DNA from: Planctomycetaceae bacterium
Lineage (GTDB): Bacteria; Planctomycetota; Planctomycetia; Pirellulales; Pirellulaceae
Length of the DNA stretch: 35,052 nt
NCBI GenBank assembly: GCA_015490875.1
Contig: WFWZ01000242.1
Location: forward strand, 1-35,052
Reading direction: 5' to 3'
Shown here: positions 33,752 through 35,052 of the stretch, piece after piece
Layout of the letters: the number at the start of each line of letters is the position of its first letter
How positions within the stretch are numbered: the stretch's first letter is position 1
The notes under the pieces: generated by a model
Database searches by the model: none
The model's input: only the letters and a program-made list of their open reading frames with translations
Told to the model about the DNA's origin: nothing
Translations under genes and position numbers: made by a program

Positions 33752-33768
33752 GCAGGGACGCTCCCTGC
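33752..33768. repeat. Short perfect hairpin GCAGGGA-CGC-TCCCTGC
   Basis: A 7-bp inverted repeat with a 3-nt loop lies in the gap between the ATP-grasp and DUF1080 genes. No T-run follows on either strand. Function unknown. Confidence 0.4.
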
Positions 33769-33830
33769 TGACGGTATTGTGAAAGAGTCCTCTCACGAGG
33801 TCAACCAACGCCGTTGCTAGCGTGGAGCAT

Positions 33831-33852
33831 GCAGTGACCGACCGGTCACTGC
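33831..33852 (-). terminator. Hairpin right after the ATP-grasp stop codon, probable terminator
   Basis: GCAGTGACC (33831-33839) and GGTCACTGC (33844-33852) form a perfect 9-bp stem with a 4-nt loop, beginning 5 nt past the TAG at 33858-33860 on the minus strand. No T-tract follows, so it may act with other factors or protect the 3' end. Confidence 0.5.
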
Positions 33853-33857
33853 GCCAG

Positions 33858-34904
33858 CTAGGTGGCAGCCGCTTCATCCTCCGTGAAGACCCGGCCGTCC
33901 GGAGTAAAGCGAAGCGGAAAGTAGGTGAATTCGAGCGGACAGGGATAGCCGGTTGCCCATGCCACCATCGCTTGGGCGAGGTTGCCCTTGGCCACCGCTC
34001 GCAGGCCCACATAGGACGTCGTGACGCGAGGGTTAACCTCAATTACCACATCGTCGCGTCCATCGTCTGCCTTCCCCAGCACGACATCCAGGCCGATGAG
34101 GCCCGTAAACGTGGGCAGGCAGGGAAGTGCCGATCTTGCAAGACGCCGGATGCGTTCGCTCCGAGGGTCCTCCGGGGAAAGTACCGCTCCGCCTTGATAC
34201 GCGAACCCGGCCTGCCGATCGATGCACTGAAGACAGGGGAGCAACAGTCGGACGCCCAAGGGGCCCCCGACGGCCATCACGCTGGCGGCCTGTCCCGGTA
34301 CGAATTCTTCCAAAAGAAGCTCGCGCTGGCCACAGACGTAGTGATCGGCCGTCGTATGCACAATGCCTTCCGACCCCGCTCCGTCGCGAGGCTTGACGAC
34401 CAGTCCCGCTCGAGGCGGGTCGCCGGGCAGACGGCTGGCCTGCAATGGCTCGCCCAACGCGCTCCGTGGAACACGCACGTTGGAACTCCGGAGCGTTTCG
34501 TGCACCTTCCACTTGTCTCCCGCCACAGAAATAAACTCGGGCGAGGGAGACAGCAAACGACCACCCGCCGTTTGGACTTCGAACGCGAGCCGCAGCAAGA
34601 TGCCGTGCGTCTCGGGTGCGATCACGAGTGTGAAATCGGCATCTCCCGCCATGGCTCGAAAAAGGCGATCGTGCTCACTCGACGTGTGGACGACCGTCAC
34701 GTCGATGTTGCTCGGCGGTTCTCCCCTCCAAAGCGTGCAGCGGTGATCGCGCAGAACTTGCACTTTGCACGCATCGATCGCCGCGAAGTCTTCGCTGACG
34801 GCACACAGCATGGCCCGCCCCTCGCGCTGCAGATGGGGCGAGCACGGCGTGAGCTCGTCCAGCATGCCCCCGCCAGTCAGGAATTCATATAGAAAGACTC
34901 GCAT
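33858..34904 (-). CDS. ATP-grasp ligase, possibly tyramine-glutamate ligase (MfnD)-like
   Basis: This 348-residue protein starts MRVFLYEFLTGGGMLDEL, a distinctive ATP-grasp entry like archaeal and bacterial MfnD-type ligases. Then come a domain of about 120 residues (VIAPETHGILLRLAFEVQTA), the ATP-grasp lid (SALGEPLQASRLP, GLVVKPRDGAGSEGI, ELLLEEFVPGQAASVMAVGG), and the metal-binding end (GLIGLDVVLGK, DVVIEVNPRVTTSYVGLRAV). ATP-grasp enzymes join a carboxylate to an amine at the cost of ATP. Planctomycetes make methanofuran/tetrahydromethanopterin-type cofactors, and this family is known there. The specific reaction is an inference. ATG 34904 has only a weak ribosome binding site. Confidence 0.8.
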   Translation of the reverse strand: MRVFLYEFLTGGGMLDELTPCSPHLQREGRAMLCAVSEDFAAIDACKVQVLRDHRCTLWRGEPPSNIDVTVVHTSSEHDRLFRAMAGDADFTLVIAPETHGILLRLAFEVQTAGGRLLSPSPEFISVAGDKWKVHETLRSSNVRVPRSALGEPLQASRLPGDPPRAGLVVKPRDGAGSEGIVHTTADHYVCGQRELLLEEFVPGQAASVMAVGGPLGVRLLLPCLQCIDRQAGFAYQGGAVLSPEDPRSERIRRLARSALPCLPTFTGLIGLDVVLGKADDGRDDVVIEVNPRVTTSYVGLRAVAKGNLAQAMVAWATGYPCPLEFTYFPLRFTPDGRVFTEDEAAAT

Positions 34905-35052
34905 CAAGACTCGATCGCCAGATCGCCCCGCTGATCTACTGCCCCCGCGTCGAGAGAGTTCATGCCCCGTCGCAGCCGACGGTTCGTGCCCTGGGTGGGC
35001 GGGATCTCAGGAGGGCGGGACGCGGCCGCCCGGATAGCACGAAATCAAGAGC
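34905..35052. other. Window edge, no gene assigned
   Basis: On the minus strand one frame stays open from the window edge (35052) to a TGA near 34960 and may be the C-terminal end of an upstream gene, but only about 30 codons are visible and I cannot assign it. Confidence 0.3.

Noticed and set aside
1-35052. tRNA, rRNA, insertion sequence, prophage or attachment-site features
   Set aside because: No conserved T-loop, transposase, integrase or terminal inverted repeats were seen on reading both strands.

Overview
The window reads as chromosomal DNA of a planctomycete (Planctomycetota, probably a Pirellulales-type lineage; the order is an inference). The evidence is protein style: an N-terminal LEPR-XLL surface-protein motif, paired Tad/von Willebrand proteins, a DUF1080 protein, a membrane-anchored protein of the RFSLGSLITFT type, several family-specific hypothetical proteins, a high G+C content, and many short single-gene or two-gene transcription units on both strands. 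I found no tRNA, rRNA, CRISPR array, insertion sequence, phage gene or integrase.

Layout. 1-6908 (minus strand): a very large secreted matrixin-like metalloprotease, cut by the window edge and carrying 306-bp tandem repeats, followed by two paralogous TadG-like/vWA membrane proteins, each with its own terminator. 7396-9835 (plus): an MscS channel, then an orphan CheW protein with a zinc-binding CZB domain inserted in it. 9906-10917 (minus): an ECF-like sigma factor and a small zinc-ribbon protein. 11043-15031 (plus): a 7Fe ferredoxin, a coupled pair of small proteins (one KOW-like), a MOSC protein and two planctomycete-type hypotheticals, one a lipoprotein. 15188-15877 (minus): a DUF433/DUF5615 toxin-antitoxin pair. 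16035-17897 (plus): leuA preceded by what looks like a complete ribosome-mediated leucine attenuator (promoter, 16-codon leader peptide with seven Leu codons, pause hairpin, terminator).

17999-20890: an RlmI-like rRNA methyltransferase facing away from xseA-xseB (exonuclease VII). 21073-23123: two exported or membrane hypotheticals separated by REP-like repeats. 23196-24349 (minus): three small proteins, two membrane-anchored. 24629-27005 (plus): rpmE, prfA and prmC, a translation and termination block in which PrmC modifies the PrfA GGQ motif. 27019-29112 (minus): an EF-G paralogue with an altered GTPase centre. 29188-30761: divergent hisA and hisH. 31043-33663 (minus): a His-rich metal-binding lipoprotein, an SO_0444-type metal efflux permease with an HMA domain, and a DUF1080 protein. 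33858-34904 (minus): an ATP-grasp ligase, possibly of the methanofuran or tetrahydromethanopterin C1 pathway.

The most notable signal is the leuA attenuator. The CheW-CZB protein, the His-rich lipoprotein/permease pair and the sigma factor/zinc-ribbon pair are the next most interesting. All calls come from reading the sequence; no database search or structure prediction was run.
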